A stretch of DNA of 64,000 bases from Siphlonurus alternatus (taxonomy: Eukaryota > Arthropoda > Insecta > Ephemeroptera > Siphlonuridae): the NCBI GenBank assembly GCA_949825025.1, contig OX463780.1, positions 25,758,118 to 25,822,117 of the forward strand, given 5' to 3'. The notes below the pieces were generated by a model. It ran no database searches. It was not told the origin of the DNA and worked only from the letters and a program-made list of their open reading frames with translations. The position numbers and the translations under genes are program-made. Positions 42,703-51,840 of the stretch are shown piece after piece; position 1 is the first letter of the stretch; each line of letters starts with the position of its first letter.

Positions 42703-42849
42703 AATACAAGACGTGTCAAACATATCAAACCTTCATACATAGGTCGGTTTTCATACATACCTTTGTAATTCAATTGTCAGCATGAAAGGAAACGTCACTT
42801 AAAAAAATTTGCTACGACGCTTGAATGTGCATTCAAGTTCCTTCCAAGC

Positions 42850-43634
42850 TACTGAATGTTGTCTGATGAGGAATACTCCGTTTTACATGGAGCCTGTACT
42901 TTCAACATTAGGTTTGCTTGGAATAAACTCCCACGAGCTGCTATGACCTTGTCGTGGTAGGAGGGGCTCACTTTGCTTGCCTTTGGCCGGACAATTGCTC
43001 GGCCAAAGACAGGCATGGTGCTAACAGGCAGCTCAAACCTTTTCTCTTTTCTCTCTTTCTCCCTTTTAATCTTCCCGGGAACCTTCCCGGACTATCATAG
43101 AATTGCGTTGGTGGGGGATGTTAGTAGGCAATAGTACGGCAGCACCCGGTCCGTTCTTTGGGCTCTCTTCTAGCCCTCGCACGGTTGTATCCCAGTGGAA
43201 GTTGGGTGGCTATCCCACCTAATCAAGCGAGATCCGTAATTCACACGGCGACAAGAGGATACAAGAGCGCTGATCTCGATCAGTTAACGCCGGACATGCA
43301 CCAGAACCTGGAGAACTCATCTTTCCGCCCCAATTCCGATGCTGTAATCGCTCTGCAAAGCCCCGTACGTGTCTTGCTCCGTTGGGCAATCCTTACCATG
43401 GCGAAGCATTTATGTTAGCTCATGGAGAGCAGAGTTTTCAAGTCCTAGTTGTCAGGAGTCCTCTTCTAGGGCGAGGCATTTTACAGCACCCCTCTCCACC
43501 TTGGGAGGTCCCTTGGTGGCAGTAATGACCTCGTGGCCGTGAGCGCGGCAACCCTTTTTTCTTATGATTACAATTTGTGGACCTACTCATAAAGCGTTCA
43601 TATATCTTTCTTAACTTTCTTTGCCATTTTTCCA
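42850..43634 (+). other. LINE 5' leader (5' UTR) with a short upstream ORF
   Basis: A GC-rich stretch between the AT-rich flank and ORF1. It contains strong inverted repeats near its start (separate entry), a pyrimidine-rich run near 43040-43070, and an 86-codon ORF at 43158-43418. That ORF resembles no family I know and is in the same frame as ORF1, but is closed by TAG at its end. It is probably untranslated leader; a regulatory uORF is possible. LINE leaders of this clade usually carry an internal Pol II promoter, which I cannot place by eye. Confidence 0.6.
42931..43034 (+). other. Candidate structured RNA in LINE leader (stem plus pseudoknot)
   Basis: Three sets of perfect complementary arms can be read directly. 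CCACGA (42931-42936) pairs with TCGTGG (42952-42957). GAGCTGC (42935-42941) pairs with GCAGCTC (43028-43034). CTTTGGCCG (42981-42989) pairs with CGGCCAAAG (43000-43008) around a 10-nt loop, with a further TGCC/GGCA extension across a bulge. The first and second pairings interleave, so together they make a pseudoknot, although their 5' arms share two bases. Several non-LTR elements carry HDV-like self-cleaving ribozymes at the 5' end, which are nested pseudoknots with a P4-like hairpin. The topology is suggestive, but a clear P3 and catalytic core were not identified. The hairpin is certain as sequence; ribozyme activity is speculation. Confidence 0.4.
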
Positions 43635-45077
43635 ATGTCGAAGAGGAGCAAGCGACCAGCGTGGCGAGAACTCACGTTCTCTCACGACAACCGGCTCAGG
43701 GAGGGGAGGGAGGCCCCTACATACCTCACCATAAAATGTAATGTGCAAGGTGAAAGACTGGATAAGCTGTGTGCAATCCGTCTCCACCGCAATATGATGT
43801 TAGCTTTTGGCCAACCCAAAAGCTATCAAACATTAAAAGACGGATCCATCCTCGTAGAAACAATCTCGGATGATCAGTCCCAAAAGATCTTAACAGTGAA
43901 AAACCTTGGAGAAACCTCAGTCACAGTCGAGGCACATCGCTCCCTAAATCAAACAAAGGGAATAATCTCATGCTCTGGCCTGATGCAATCAACACTGGAG
44001 GACATCAAGGAGGAGCTGAAAGAATACAAGGTAACTGAAGTTACCCAGATCAAGAAACGTAAGGGCACTGAACTGGTCCCCACCGAGAACTACATCCTAA
44101 CATTTGACCAAACAGTTCTGCCGGAAAAGATACAAATCGCCAGATTTTTCTTGAAGGTACGAGCTTACATTCCAAATCCTATGCGCTGCTACAAATGCCA
44201 AAAATTCGGACACACCAGCAAAGTGTGTAGAGTGGACGAAGTCTGCGGCAAGTGCGGCAGCAAAATACATGAAGACAACTGCACAGCTGAGCAGAGTTGT
44301 GTAAACTGCAAGGGAAAGCACGTATCTTGGTCTAGAAACTGCCCACGATACAAAGAAGAGCTCAAAATCCAAGAATACATGGTCTTGGACAAAATCAGCT
44401 ACCGTGCCGCCCAGGCTAAGCTGAGAGAAAGCACCCCAGCTCTGGTGAATACTTTCGCGAAGGCAGTTCTCAAAGGAAAACGCCAACAAGGAAAGAACAT
44501 AGAGCAAGAACAGAAACAACAAGAACCAAAGAAGCAGATGATACCTACGCAGGTGTTATCTACCCAAAGGCTGAAAAAACGTCAGGCAACTGACCAAACC
44601 CCTCAAGAATCTCAAGAGTCCGAGCAAGAGGAGGAAAGAAAGCAGAAGCGTCTAAGACGCCGCAGAAACCAAGAAGTCCGCGTGTTCAGCGAGTCTGAAA
44701 ACATGGACACCGAAAGCCAGTCTGGAGTAGAGCAGCCGCTCCTCACGACACCGGAAGCTAAAGAGGTGACAGATAAACCCTCAACTTCTTCCGAACAGAA
44801 AAAAGCGGAGCAAATTGCTCCTGAAACTGCAGAAATGCAAGAAGAGCAAGAAACAATCTCTGCTCCAGCTGCACAGCAAGAACCCAAACTAAAGGCCCCT
44901 CGTACCTCTGGATCGATTAATACATCTTCGAAGAAACCAGAACGAAAGCCAATACTACCACCCGGGAAACAATTCCTGGAGGACAAAAAGAAATACGATG
45001 CAAACGCTGGCAAGAGTCAGAAAAAGTTAACACAAACAGCAACTAAGGTTGGGGCTAAAACCCCTCCCAAACCATAA
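43635..45077 (+). CDS. LINE ORF1: nucleic-acid-binding Gag-like protein with three zinc knuckles
   Basis: A 480-residue ORF1 protein, expected to bind element RNA and form the ribonucleoprotein that carries out retrotransposition. Residues 1-25 are basic. About 30-180 is a globular segment that may fold like the RRM-type domains found in LINE ORF1 proteins, judged by position only. Three zinc knuckles follow: C185/C188/H193/C198 (CX2CX4HX4C), C204/C207/H212/C216 (CX2CX4HX3C, unusual spacing) and C222/C225/H229/C236 (CX2CX3HX6C). The third is followed by a CPRYKEE stretch, as is common in I/Jockey-type ORF1 proteins. From about 260 to 480 the chain is Gln-, Glu- and Lys-rich, low in complexity and probably disordered. 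The start is the first ATG after an in-frame stop; an 86-codon upstream ORF (43158-43418) in the same frame ends in TAG before it. The TAA stop is only 9 nt before ORF2. Assignment as LINE ORF1 is firm. Confidence 0.93.
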   Translation: MSKRSKRPAWRELTFSHDNRLREGREAPTYLTIKCNVQGERLDKLCAIRLHRNMMLAFGQPKSYQTLKDGSILVETISDDQSQKILTVKNLGETSVTVEAHRSLNQTKGIISCSGLMQSTLEDIKEELKEYKVTEVTQIKKRKGTELVPTENYILTFDQTVLPEKIQIARFFLKVRAYIPNPMRCYKCQKFGHTSKVCRVDEVCGKCGSKIHEDNCTAEQSCVNCKGKHVSWSRNCPRYKEELKIQEYMVLDKISYRAAQAKLRESTPALVNTFAKAVLKGKRQQGKNIEQEQKQQEPKKQMIPTQVLSTQRLKKRQATDQTPQESQESEQEEERKQKRLRRRRNQEVRVFSESENMDTESQSGVEQPLLTTPEAKEVTDKPSTSSEQKKAEQIAPETAEMQEEQETISAPAAQQEPKLKAPRTSGSINTSSKKPERKPILPPGKQFLEDKKKYDANAGKSQKKLTQTATKVGAKTPPKP

Positions 45078-45086
45078 GAACTTCCA

Positions 45087-48000
45087 ATGGCTACCCTTCA
45101 ATGGAATATGAACGGTTTTTACAGACAACGTGAAGGCCTGAGCCTTCTCATGTCTCAGAATAACCCTCTTGCCATTTGCTTACAGGAAACTAGGCTTAAG
45201 CCTACACAAGATGCAAAATTGAAGAATTACACATGCTACAGAAAAGACTACGTGGATGGCGACATTGCCTGTGGGGGAGTCGCGACATTTGCTCGCAATG
45301 ACGCCTTCTCGCAGGAAGTGCCACTAGTCACGGAACTTCAAGTAGTTGCGGTGCAGATGCTCATTCCTCACAAGGTATGCATCTGCAACGTATATCTTCC
45401 ACCGAATGTAAATGTAACACAACAGCAGATCGTTGCCCTTGTGCACCAACTCCCCAAGCCGTACATTCTCTTGGGAGATTTGAACGCTCACAACACCGTC
45501 TGGGGATGTGACCGCATCGACCAGCGAGGGCGTATACTTGAGCAGTTTGTGAACATCGAGAGCCTCACCATCCTCAACACAGGAGAACCAACACATGTGA
45601 CGATGGCTACTGGCACGCACTCTGCAATTGATTTGACCATCTGCACTACACGACTTGCTCCCCAACTGGAGTGGCGAGCATACGATGACACCTATGGTAG
45701 TGACCACTACCCAATAGTAACAGAAATGTTAGAAAATGAAATACGACAAGAGCGTGCACCAAAGTGGCGCCTTGATAAAGCTGACTGGCCCAGATACACT
45801 GAGCAAGCCCAGGTCCCGTGGGATCCCACTCAGGGAATAGACGAAATGGTTGAAGCATTTACCAACGCACTTTTGGCGGCAGCTTTGGACACCATCCCAC
45901 AGACAAACACCAGGCCTGGGAAAATACCAGTGCCCTGGTGGACACCAGAATGCAAAGAGGCGATTCGAGAGCGTAGGAGAGCGCTCCGACGATGCAAGAA
46001 ACGCCCAACACCAGAAAATGTCGAATGGTTCCGAATATGCCGAGCCAACGCAAGACAAATTATCAGGGAGGCAAAGAAGGCCTCCTGGCAAAGCTATGTA
46101 TCTTCAGTCAACTCCACGACTCCTGTCAAGGAAGTCTGGGACAAGATCCGCAAAATTGATGGAAAGAGCACATGCATGGCCATCCCTGCTCTTGAAGTCA
46201 ATGGAGTAATAGAGACAACACCAGAGGCAGTGTCTAACATTCTGGCAGACACATTCTCCTCAATCTCAGACCCAACTAACTATGACCCAGCATTCATCCC
46301 TCACAAGGACAGGGCAGAGAGTAGACCACCCGACTTCTCCACAAGAGAAGACCTGGACTACAATCATCCTTTCACCATGTGGGAGATGGAGGCAGCACTC
46401 AAAGATGCCAAGAGCTCAGCTCCTGGCCAAGATCAAATCCACATAGAGATGTTACGACACCTGAACAATCAAGCGTCTGTTCAACTTCTCCAGATGTACA
46501 ACCGAATCTGGCTCGAAGGCATTTTCCCACAACTGTGGAAAAAAGCCATCGTCATCCCGATCTACAAAACCGGCAAAAACAAAATCGATCCGAAGAGCTA
46601 CCGCCCAATCGCCCTCACTTCTGTCCTTTGCAAAGTGATGGAAAGAATGGTCAACAAGCGCCTGGTGTGGTTCGCTGAAAAACATGACCTTCTCTCCAAT
46701 GAGCAATGTGGGTTCAGACAACATCGCTCTACTACCGACAACCTGGTGAAACTCGAAAACGAGATCCAGAACGCCTACCTCAACAAAGAACACCTCGTAG
46801 CCGTGTCTTTCGACATGGAAAAGGCTTACGACACGACCTGGAGACACGGAATACTCAAGACCCTCCATGAATGGGGACTGCGCGGTCACATGCCAGTCTT
46901 CATCCGAGAGTTCATGAAGGACCGAGTCTTTTCAGTACGTGTTGGTAACACCATCTCTGATCAACGAGCCCAGGAGACTGGCGTCCCCCAAGGATCGGTG
47001 CTGAGTGTAACATTGTTCGCTGTGGCGATCAACAGCATCGTTCGCAATGTCAGTCACCCCATCAGGAGTTCGCTGTATGTGGATGACTTCATCATCTACT
47101 GCGCAGCAAAACTTCTGAGGACGGCTCAACGACAACTTCAAATGTGCATCAACAAACTGTTCAGGTGGAGCAGATCCAACGGATTCAAATTCTCTGCGCA
47201 GAAAACCACTGTGGTCCACTTCCACAGACTGCGTGGTGTGCAACCAGAGCCTGAGCTCCAGATGGGAGGAATTCCGATCCCATGCTCTGATACTGTCCGC
47301 TTTCTGGGACTCATTTTCGACAGCAAATTGTCGTGGAGGCCCCATTTTAGAAGCCTGAAGGCAAAATGCCAACAGCCACTTAACCTTCTCCGTGTCTTGA
47401 GTGGAAAGTCCTATGGTGCTGACCGAGTGGTACTCTTACGACTCTATCGGGCCCTGGTTCGTTCCAAGCTAGACTATGGAGCAATAATCTACAACTCAGC
47501 TAGACCGTCATATATCAAAACGCTTGACCCAGTCCACAACACTGGACTGAGGCTGGCCACAGGAGCATTTCGCTCTAGCCCAATAGAAAGCCTCTGTGCA
47601 GAGGCTGGAGAACCACCACTCAAGAGCAGGCGAGACTTGCTAACTTGCAACTACATCGCGAGTCTTCTTAGCAAGCCACAGCACACAACATTCGAGTGCG
47701 TCTTCAAACCAAAGCACAGGAATAAATACCTCCAAAGACATAAAACAACAAGGCCTCTGGGCATCCGGGCGAGGGAACTTCTCACAGGAGACATGGGAAT
47801 CCACTATCTCCCCGCTGTGTACAACCAGGCACCAAGCTCGATTGCACCGTGGAAAATTCCACGCCCACGCGTGAGACTTGACCTGGCAAACAACAAAAAA
47901 GACAGTACAGACCCCTTACTCTACAGGGGCATTTACTCAGAAGTGATAGACCAGTACAGAGACTACACTCTGGTCTTCACCGACGGCTCAAAGAAGGACG

Positions 48001-48779
48001 ATGACGTTGGCTGTGCCTTCGTCATCAACAACGAAGAACATGGATACTGCCTGCGTGAGCAAACAAGTGTATTCACATCAGAAATGTACGCCATCTGGAA
48101 AGCTCTCGAGCACTGTTTGGAAAGAGACGACAGATCCATTATGATCTGTACCGACTCCCTCAGTAGCCTCCAGACAATTCAGAAAACATTCCCCAAGAAT
48201 CCACTGGCAAAGAAAATCCAAGATTGTCTCTACCAGTTGGCGAACCAGGACAAATACGTCTCTTTCCTCTGGGTACCCGGCCATGCTGGAATCCCTGGAA
48301 ATGAGGCTGCAGACAAAGCCGCAAAGCGAGCCTCTGAGAAAGAGGACTGGGACTCGGAGGAGATCACATCAGACGACTTCCGCAACTCGCTACAACTGGA
48401 CATCCAAAGGAGATGGGAAGCATCGTGGCAAGAGGTCACATATGACAACAAACTGCGGAACATCAAGGAAATGCCACGCGCATGGCAGACCAGCTACAGA
48501 AAGAACCGCAGGGACGAGGTCATCCTCGCCAGACTGCGCATCGGACACACCAGGCTGACACACGGCCACCTCATGGAGCACGAAGCCCCTCCTCTGTGTG
48601 CAACCTGTGCCGAAGAACTGACAGTGGACCACATCCTCACGGACTGTCGCCACTACGTGGAAGAAAGAAGGACCTGCAAAATGACAGGCTCCACTAAAGA
48701 GGTTCTCGCAAACGACGAGGAAGCAGTGCAGCGCATCTTAGAGTTCACCACTAAGGCGAACCTACGAAGAGAGCTGTAA
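45087..48779 (+). CDS. LINE ORF2: AP endonuclease, reverse transcriptase and RNase H polyprotein
   Basis: A 1230-residue enzyme that nicks target DNA and reverse-transcribes the element RNA there (target-primed reverse transcription). An AP-like endonuclease (about 1-215) shows QWNMNG with N7, LQET with E34, GDLNAHN with D131 and N133, D182, and SDH at 205-207. The reverse transcriptase (about 430-760) shows SYRPIALT near 504, motif A SFDMEKAYD with D576, motif B GVPQGS at 632-637, the YVDD box with D666/D667, and RFLGLIFD near 738. RNase H (about 960-1085) has D966 in FTDGS, E999, D1023 in CTDS, H1066 in PGHAG and D1076. A C-terminal CX2CX7HX4C cluster is C1171/C1174/H1182/C1187. Order and length fit the I clade. 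No stop, frameshift or missing catalytic residue was seen, so it may encode an active enzyme. ORF2 is in the same frame as ORF1. Confidence 0.96.
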   Translation: MATLQWNMNGFYRQREGLSLLMSQNNPLAICLQETRLKPTQDAKLKNYTCYRKDYVDGDIACGGVATFARNDAFSQEVPLVTELQVVAVQMLIPHKVCICNVYLPPNVNVTQQQIVALVHQLPKPYILLGDLNAHNTVWGCDRIDQRGRILEQFVNIESLTILNTGEPTHVTMATGTHSAIDLTICTTRLAPQLEWRAYDDTYGSDHYPIVTEMLENEIRQERAPKWRLDKADWPRYTEQAQVPWDPTQGIDEMVEAFTNALLAAALDTIPQTNTRPGKIPVPWWTPECKEAIRERRRALRRCKKRPTPENVEWFRICRANARQIIREAKKASWQSYVSSVNSTTPVKEVWDKIRKIDGKSTCMAIPALEVNGVIETTPEAVSNILADTFSSISDPTNYDPAFIPHKDRAESRPPDFSTREDLDYNHPFTMWEMEAALKDAKSSAPGQDQIHIEMLRHLNNQASVQLLQMYNRIWLEGIFPQLWKKAIVIPIYKTGKNKIDPKSYRPIALTSVLCKVMERMVNKRLVWFAEKHDLLSNEQCGFRQHRSTTDNLVKLENEIQNAYLNKEHLVAVSFDMEKAYDTTWRHGILKTLHEWGLRGHMPVFIREFMKDRVFSVRVGNTISDQRAQETGVPQGSVLSVTLFAVAINSIVRNVSHPIRSSLYVDDFIIYCAAKLLRTAQRQLQMCINKLFRWSRSNGFKFSAQKTTVVHFHRLRGVQPEPELQMGGIPIPCSDTVRFLGLIFDSKLSWRPHFRSLKAKCQQPLNLLRVLSGKSYGADRVVLLRLYRALVRSKLDYGAIIYNSARPSYIKTLDPVHNTGLRLATGAFRSSPIESLCAEAGEPPLKSRRDLLTCNYIASLLSKPQHTTFECVFKPKHRNKYLQRHKTTRPLGIRARELLTGDMGIHYLPAVYNQAPSSIAPWKIPRPRVRLDLANNKKDSTDPLLYRGIYSEVIDQYRDYTLVFTDGSKKDDDVGCAFVINNEEHGYCLREQTSVFTSEMYAIWKALEHCLERDDRSIMICTDSLSSLQTIQKTFPKNPLAKKIQDCLYQLANQDKYVSFLWVPGHAGIPGNEAADKAAKRASEKEDWDSEEITSDDFRNSLQLDIQRRWEASWQEVTYDNKLRNIKEMPRAWQTSYRKNRRDEVILARLRIGHTRLTHGHLMEHEAPPLCATCAEELTVDHILTDCRHYVEERRTCKMTGSTKEVLANDEEAVQRILEFTTKANLRREL

Positions 48780-48964
48780 ACAGAAACAAACAAAGAAAAG
48801 AAACGAGAAAAACAAAGAAAATAAAAACATAGACACAATAAACAAAGAAATAAAATCCCATATGGGAAACAGTCAAAAATCTGCGGTCTCTTAAAGGCCG
48901 CGCTGGGGGCATACATGACCAAAATGTGTCAATTGCCCCAAAATATAAATCAATCAATCAATCA
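48780..48964 (+). other. LINE 3' UTR with terminal hairpin and (AATC)n tail
   Basis: An A-rich 3' UTR starting just after the ORF2 stop, with AATAAA-like words near 48838 and 48850. It ends in a hairpin: GGGGCA (48906-48911) pairs with TGCCCC (48934-48939), and inside it ACAT (48913-48916) pairs with ATGT (48924-48927). A few AATC repeats follow instead of poly(A). Simple-repeat tails and a 3' stem recognised by the RT are known in several non-LTR clades. The hairpin's role in template recognition is inferred, supported by its survival in the truncated copy at 17905-17944. Confidence 0.75.
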
Positions 48965-48978
48965 AGTTCATTCAAGGC

Positions 48979-50085
48979 TTTTTTTTCTTGCATGCATTGC
49001 AAAAAAACAAAACATGGACTTAATATTATTTTTATATTAAGGCCTATTCGCAAAGAACTTTGGTTTTTTACTAAAGAAATATTCCAAATGTAACTTCAAA
49101 TTCCAGTACTAAATCGAGTACTGTTGAATCTACAGGTCCTAGGCTACATCTATGCAAGTTTTGAGTGAGTAGCCAATATTATTATTAAAATGCTACTATT
49201 ATTTCATAAGTGCATGTTACAGTTGTTACACATCAGGGTTGGTGACGTTTCTTGCACTGAAATTACATCTAGTATAATAATATAATATGTGTCACGCCTG
49301 ACATCTGTTTAGTATTATCAAGCTTACAAAATTCAATTAAATTTTTTCCCTTTGCTGTGTTGCTTTGTTGATGTAATGTTAAAAAGCTAATTTTAGCTTC
49401 ACGAGATGAGGTGCCGTGCACGAGATATATAGAGGCGGCGATGTTTGTTTTCTTATTAACTCGGGTTAAACTTGAGCTACAACAGCCCAAGGGGGAAGGA
49501 GGGGGACTGCATGCAGCATGGTTTGTCAGATAGCCACACCGGAACAAGATAAAGCTTCAACAAATTTCTGGTCTTCACATGCCTGCATTTTAATTTTAAA
49601 ACTAATTTAATTTTACAAGTTTTTTTTTGTTGTTGTAATTTAATGATACTGACCCCTTTGAGTAAAATGTAATTAGTTAGTTTGTCAGAATTTTACATTT
49701 ATAATTACTTCCGGTAAAAATTTAATAATATATTTTGTTAAAAGCATGTGGAGGTTGTATCGCGTATCTTTAAACCTTTTAACATTATATAATTTTAATA
49801 GCATTATTTCCATTTAAGCAAAATATAGGATATAATATATGAAATGTAATTTTGCATTGAGTAATTTAATTGACTCGATAAATTCATCATTGGATCCATT
49901 TATTTATTTATTTCCGTTCTATTTCATCAATACTCTATTGTTGACGGACAATAGTGAGCTAAAAAAAATACAAATTGAGTGTTGCGTTTGCTGTGCATTT
50001 GATTTTGATATGTCAATAACCAGGCTCTGCTTGGACAAATATCATACAGCTGAGAGCAATTGCAATGTGACAAACCATGATAGAA
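48979..50085. other. AT-rich flank downstream of the LINE
   Basis: Unique-looking AT-rich DNA. A 98-codon ORF (49839-50135) runs across the boundary of the TIR element at 50091 and is therefore not a conserved gene. Confidence 0.55.
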
Positions 50086-50090
50086 CTATG

Positions 50091-50582
50091 GGTGTAGTCC
50101 GTATTAGGTTCCGAACGTTCAGAACATATGAGTGATTACGGACCGACTCTGAACAAAAACATTGACTTCAGAACATCAGATAACGGAACACTTTCAGAGC
50201 GTTCTTTTTCGCGGTAATACGCATCAGTTTAAAAAAAAATACGAAAATGAGAGAACTGTTCACTGGCTTCAGAAATTTTAACATAAAACTCACGTAACAG
50301 TTATTGATCACCAATTAAGCAAAGATTTACCTCAAATCAAACAGTTATCACGTAGGTTGCACAGGTTTGTTACGTACTTTTCAAATTTTCCCCAAAAAAT
50401 TGTGATCAGCTGACTCTAGTTCCGATGGTTCGGAGGAAAAGTTCGCAACACTCGGAACCTCTTTTTTGAAGTCAGCTGACTCACTTCGGGTAACCTCGGA
50501 AATGGTTCTGAACATTCAGAACATAATTACGGAACGCCAAATCGAAGGTTCCGAACGTTCAGAACATAATACGGACTACACC
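50091..50582. mobile_element. Non-autonomous DNA transposon with about 36-bp terminal inverted repeats
   Basis: The left end GGTGTAGTCCGTATTAGG and the right end TAATACGGACTACACC are inverted repeats, continuing inward through GAACGTTC words with few mismatches. CTATG lies outside both ends (50086-50090 and 50583-50587); read as GGGTG ends, the duplication would be TAT. Many GTTCAGAAC-type subrepeats fill both arms. At 492 bp it has no transposase ORF. The superfamily is uncertain because the duplication length is ambiguous. Confidence 0.8.
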
Positions 50583-51496
50583 CTATGATGGTGATAAACT
50601 ACTTTTTGTGTTATAGCTACATTTAAATTTGTTTTCTTCGCCAATGTTCGGGTACACTTCGGCTCGTTTTCGGCCAGTGCTTCAACAGTTCATTCTGCTT
50701 CTGCATGACCAAACTTTAACTCGTCTTTTGCTTATAGATAAAATATTTATTCAGAGTAATTGTAAATATTATAACGCGCTTTATGATTACAGCAAAACTA
50801 TTTGATATAATGTTATACTTATATTTATTCAAAACCATTGCAAAGCAAGTATATTTTTTTTCTATTGAACACTTATATTGAGCGTATAGACTGCTGGTCC
50901 CTCGACTCTAATATATACTAACATTCACCAACCCATCCCCCTGTCAATTGACAGTGTCAACATAATTGAGCGAATTTGCTCAGACAAGCAAAAGTACATA
51001 AAGAAAACCAGACTGCAAACAACACGCGACAGACTCGACTGTGAGATTCTGACATGAGAACTGCAGTTTACTTGCGAGTATGTTTACTATCACTTGGAAC
51101 TCAGACCTGTAAAGAGCGCATCATGTAGTTGTTTGCTTGCATTTCATTTGAGTCCTTTGCCACAGTGATCGAGGTGACAAGATGTTCTATCGTACCAAGG
51201 AAGCATTTTAAATATTTACTATCTCTTTGGTCTTGTACATGCAAGAAAAAATAAAAATAACATAAATAATACAATATTGTGAGTATAAATATACAGTAAG
51301 GAGCCATGGTGAGTTAATATTTATCAAGCATAATGTTATTGTTATTAATTTATCGTATTTATATTGCCATACCTTATCTTAATTACTTCCTGATTTTATA
51401 TATGAATTTTAATTGAAACTTCCCTCCTTTTTTATTAATTTTCCTTTTGATAGCAAAGGAAAAATTAAATTTAAAAGTATGCAGAGAATGGACGTT

Positions 51497-51513
51497 CCCC
51501 CCCCCCCCCCCCC
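51497..51513 (+). repeat. Poly(C) tract, 17 bases
   Basis: A G/C homopolymer this long is notable in AT-rich DNA, and its length may be an assembly uncertainty. Confidence 0.9.
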
Positions 51514-51579
51514 AACTTGTCTTTCACTTGCATTTCTTTTCATTTATAAACTCTGCAAATCGATCTAAATTCAGACAGT

Positions 51580-51840
51580 TGAGATGAATGACACTCCTAG
51601 AAAAGGATCTCAGGCGATGACGTCACTACGTAGCGGGAAGTCAGAGATAAGCCAAGCCTTCTCTCGCGGCCTTATCGCCTTGAGATGGCGCCAGTACTGG
51701 AGCACAAAGTTGCTGCTAATGACTCGCCAATGCAGCAGCAGATTGGCACTCGAGCAAAGAAAATGTTGATAACTGCGACTTCTTTCTCCAGCCGCAGTGA
51801 TTTGTCTTCGCGAGATTCGTGACCATAGTCGTGCGGACTG
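51580..51840. promoter_or_regulatory. GC-rich island with CRE and paired GATA words
   Basis: It contains TGACGTCA (51618-51625) and, within 60 bp, GATAAG and an inverted CTTATC, in an otherwise AT-rich neighbourhood. This fits a cis-regulatory element. There is no TATA box at suitable spacing and no recognised coding exon. Confidence 0.3.

Larger units (their letters stand above)
42850..48964 (+). mobile_element. I-clade-like non-LTR retrotransposon (LINE), apparently full length
   Basis: A two-ORF LINE in the order leader, ORF1 (zinc-knuckle Gag-like), ORF2 (endonuclease-RT-RNase H), short 3' UTR, (AATC)n tail. An ORF2 with an RNase H domain after the RT, plus a three-knuckle ORF1, is the architecture of the I superfamily (I, Nimb and relatives). 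The element is visibly richer in GC than the AT-rich flanks. Both ORFs are open and all catalytic motifs inspected are present, so it is young or under selection. The 3' end is clear, at the AATC repeats near 48964. The 5' end is not proven. CAAGTTC-TTC-GC at 42834-42849 resembles CAAGTTCATTCAAGGC just after the tail (48963-48978) at 13 of 16 positions, which would make an imperfect target duplication and put the start near 42850. A start closer to the structured leader at 42930 is also possible. Confidence 0.9.

Noticed and set aside
42868..42890. Hammerhead ribozyme core CTGATGAG
   Set aside because: The expected GAAA after stem II is absent (GTTT instead), and no matching stems I and III were found.
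43158..43418. 86-codon ORF as a separate gene
   Set aside because: It sits in the LINE leader and resembles no protein; kept only as a possible uORF.
44097..48653. Minus-strand ORFs over the LINE
   Set aside because: Shadow ORFs of the GC-richer coding sequence of ORF1 and ORF2.
49839..50135. 98-codon ORF
   Set aside because: It crosses the left boundary of the TIR element at 50091.
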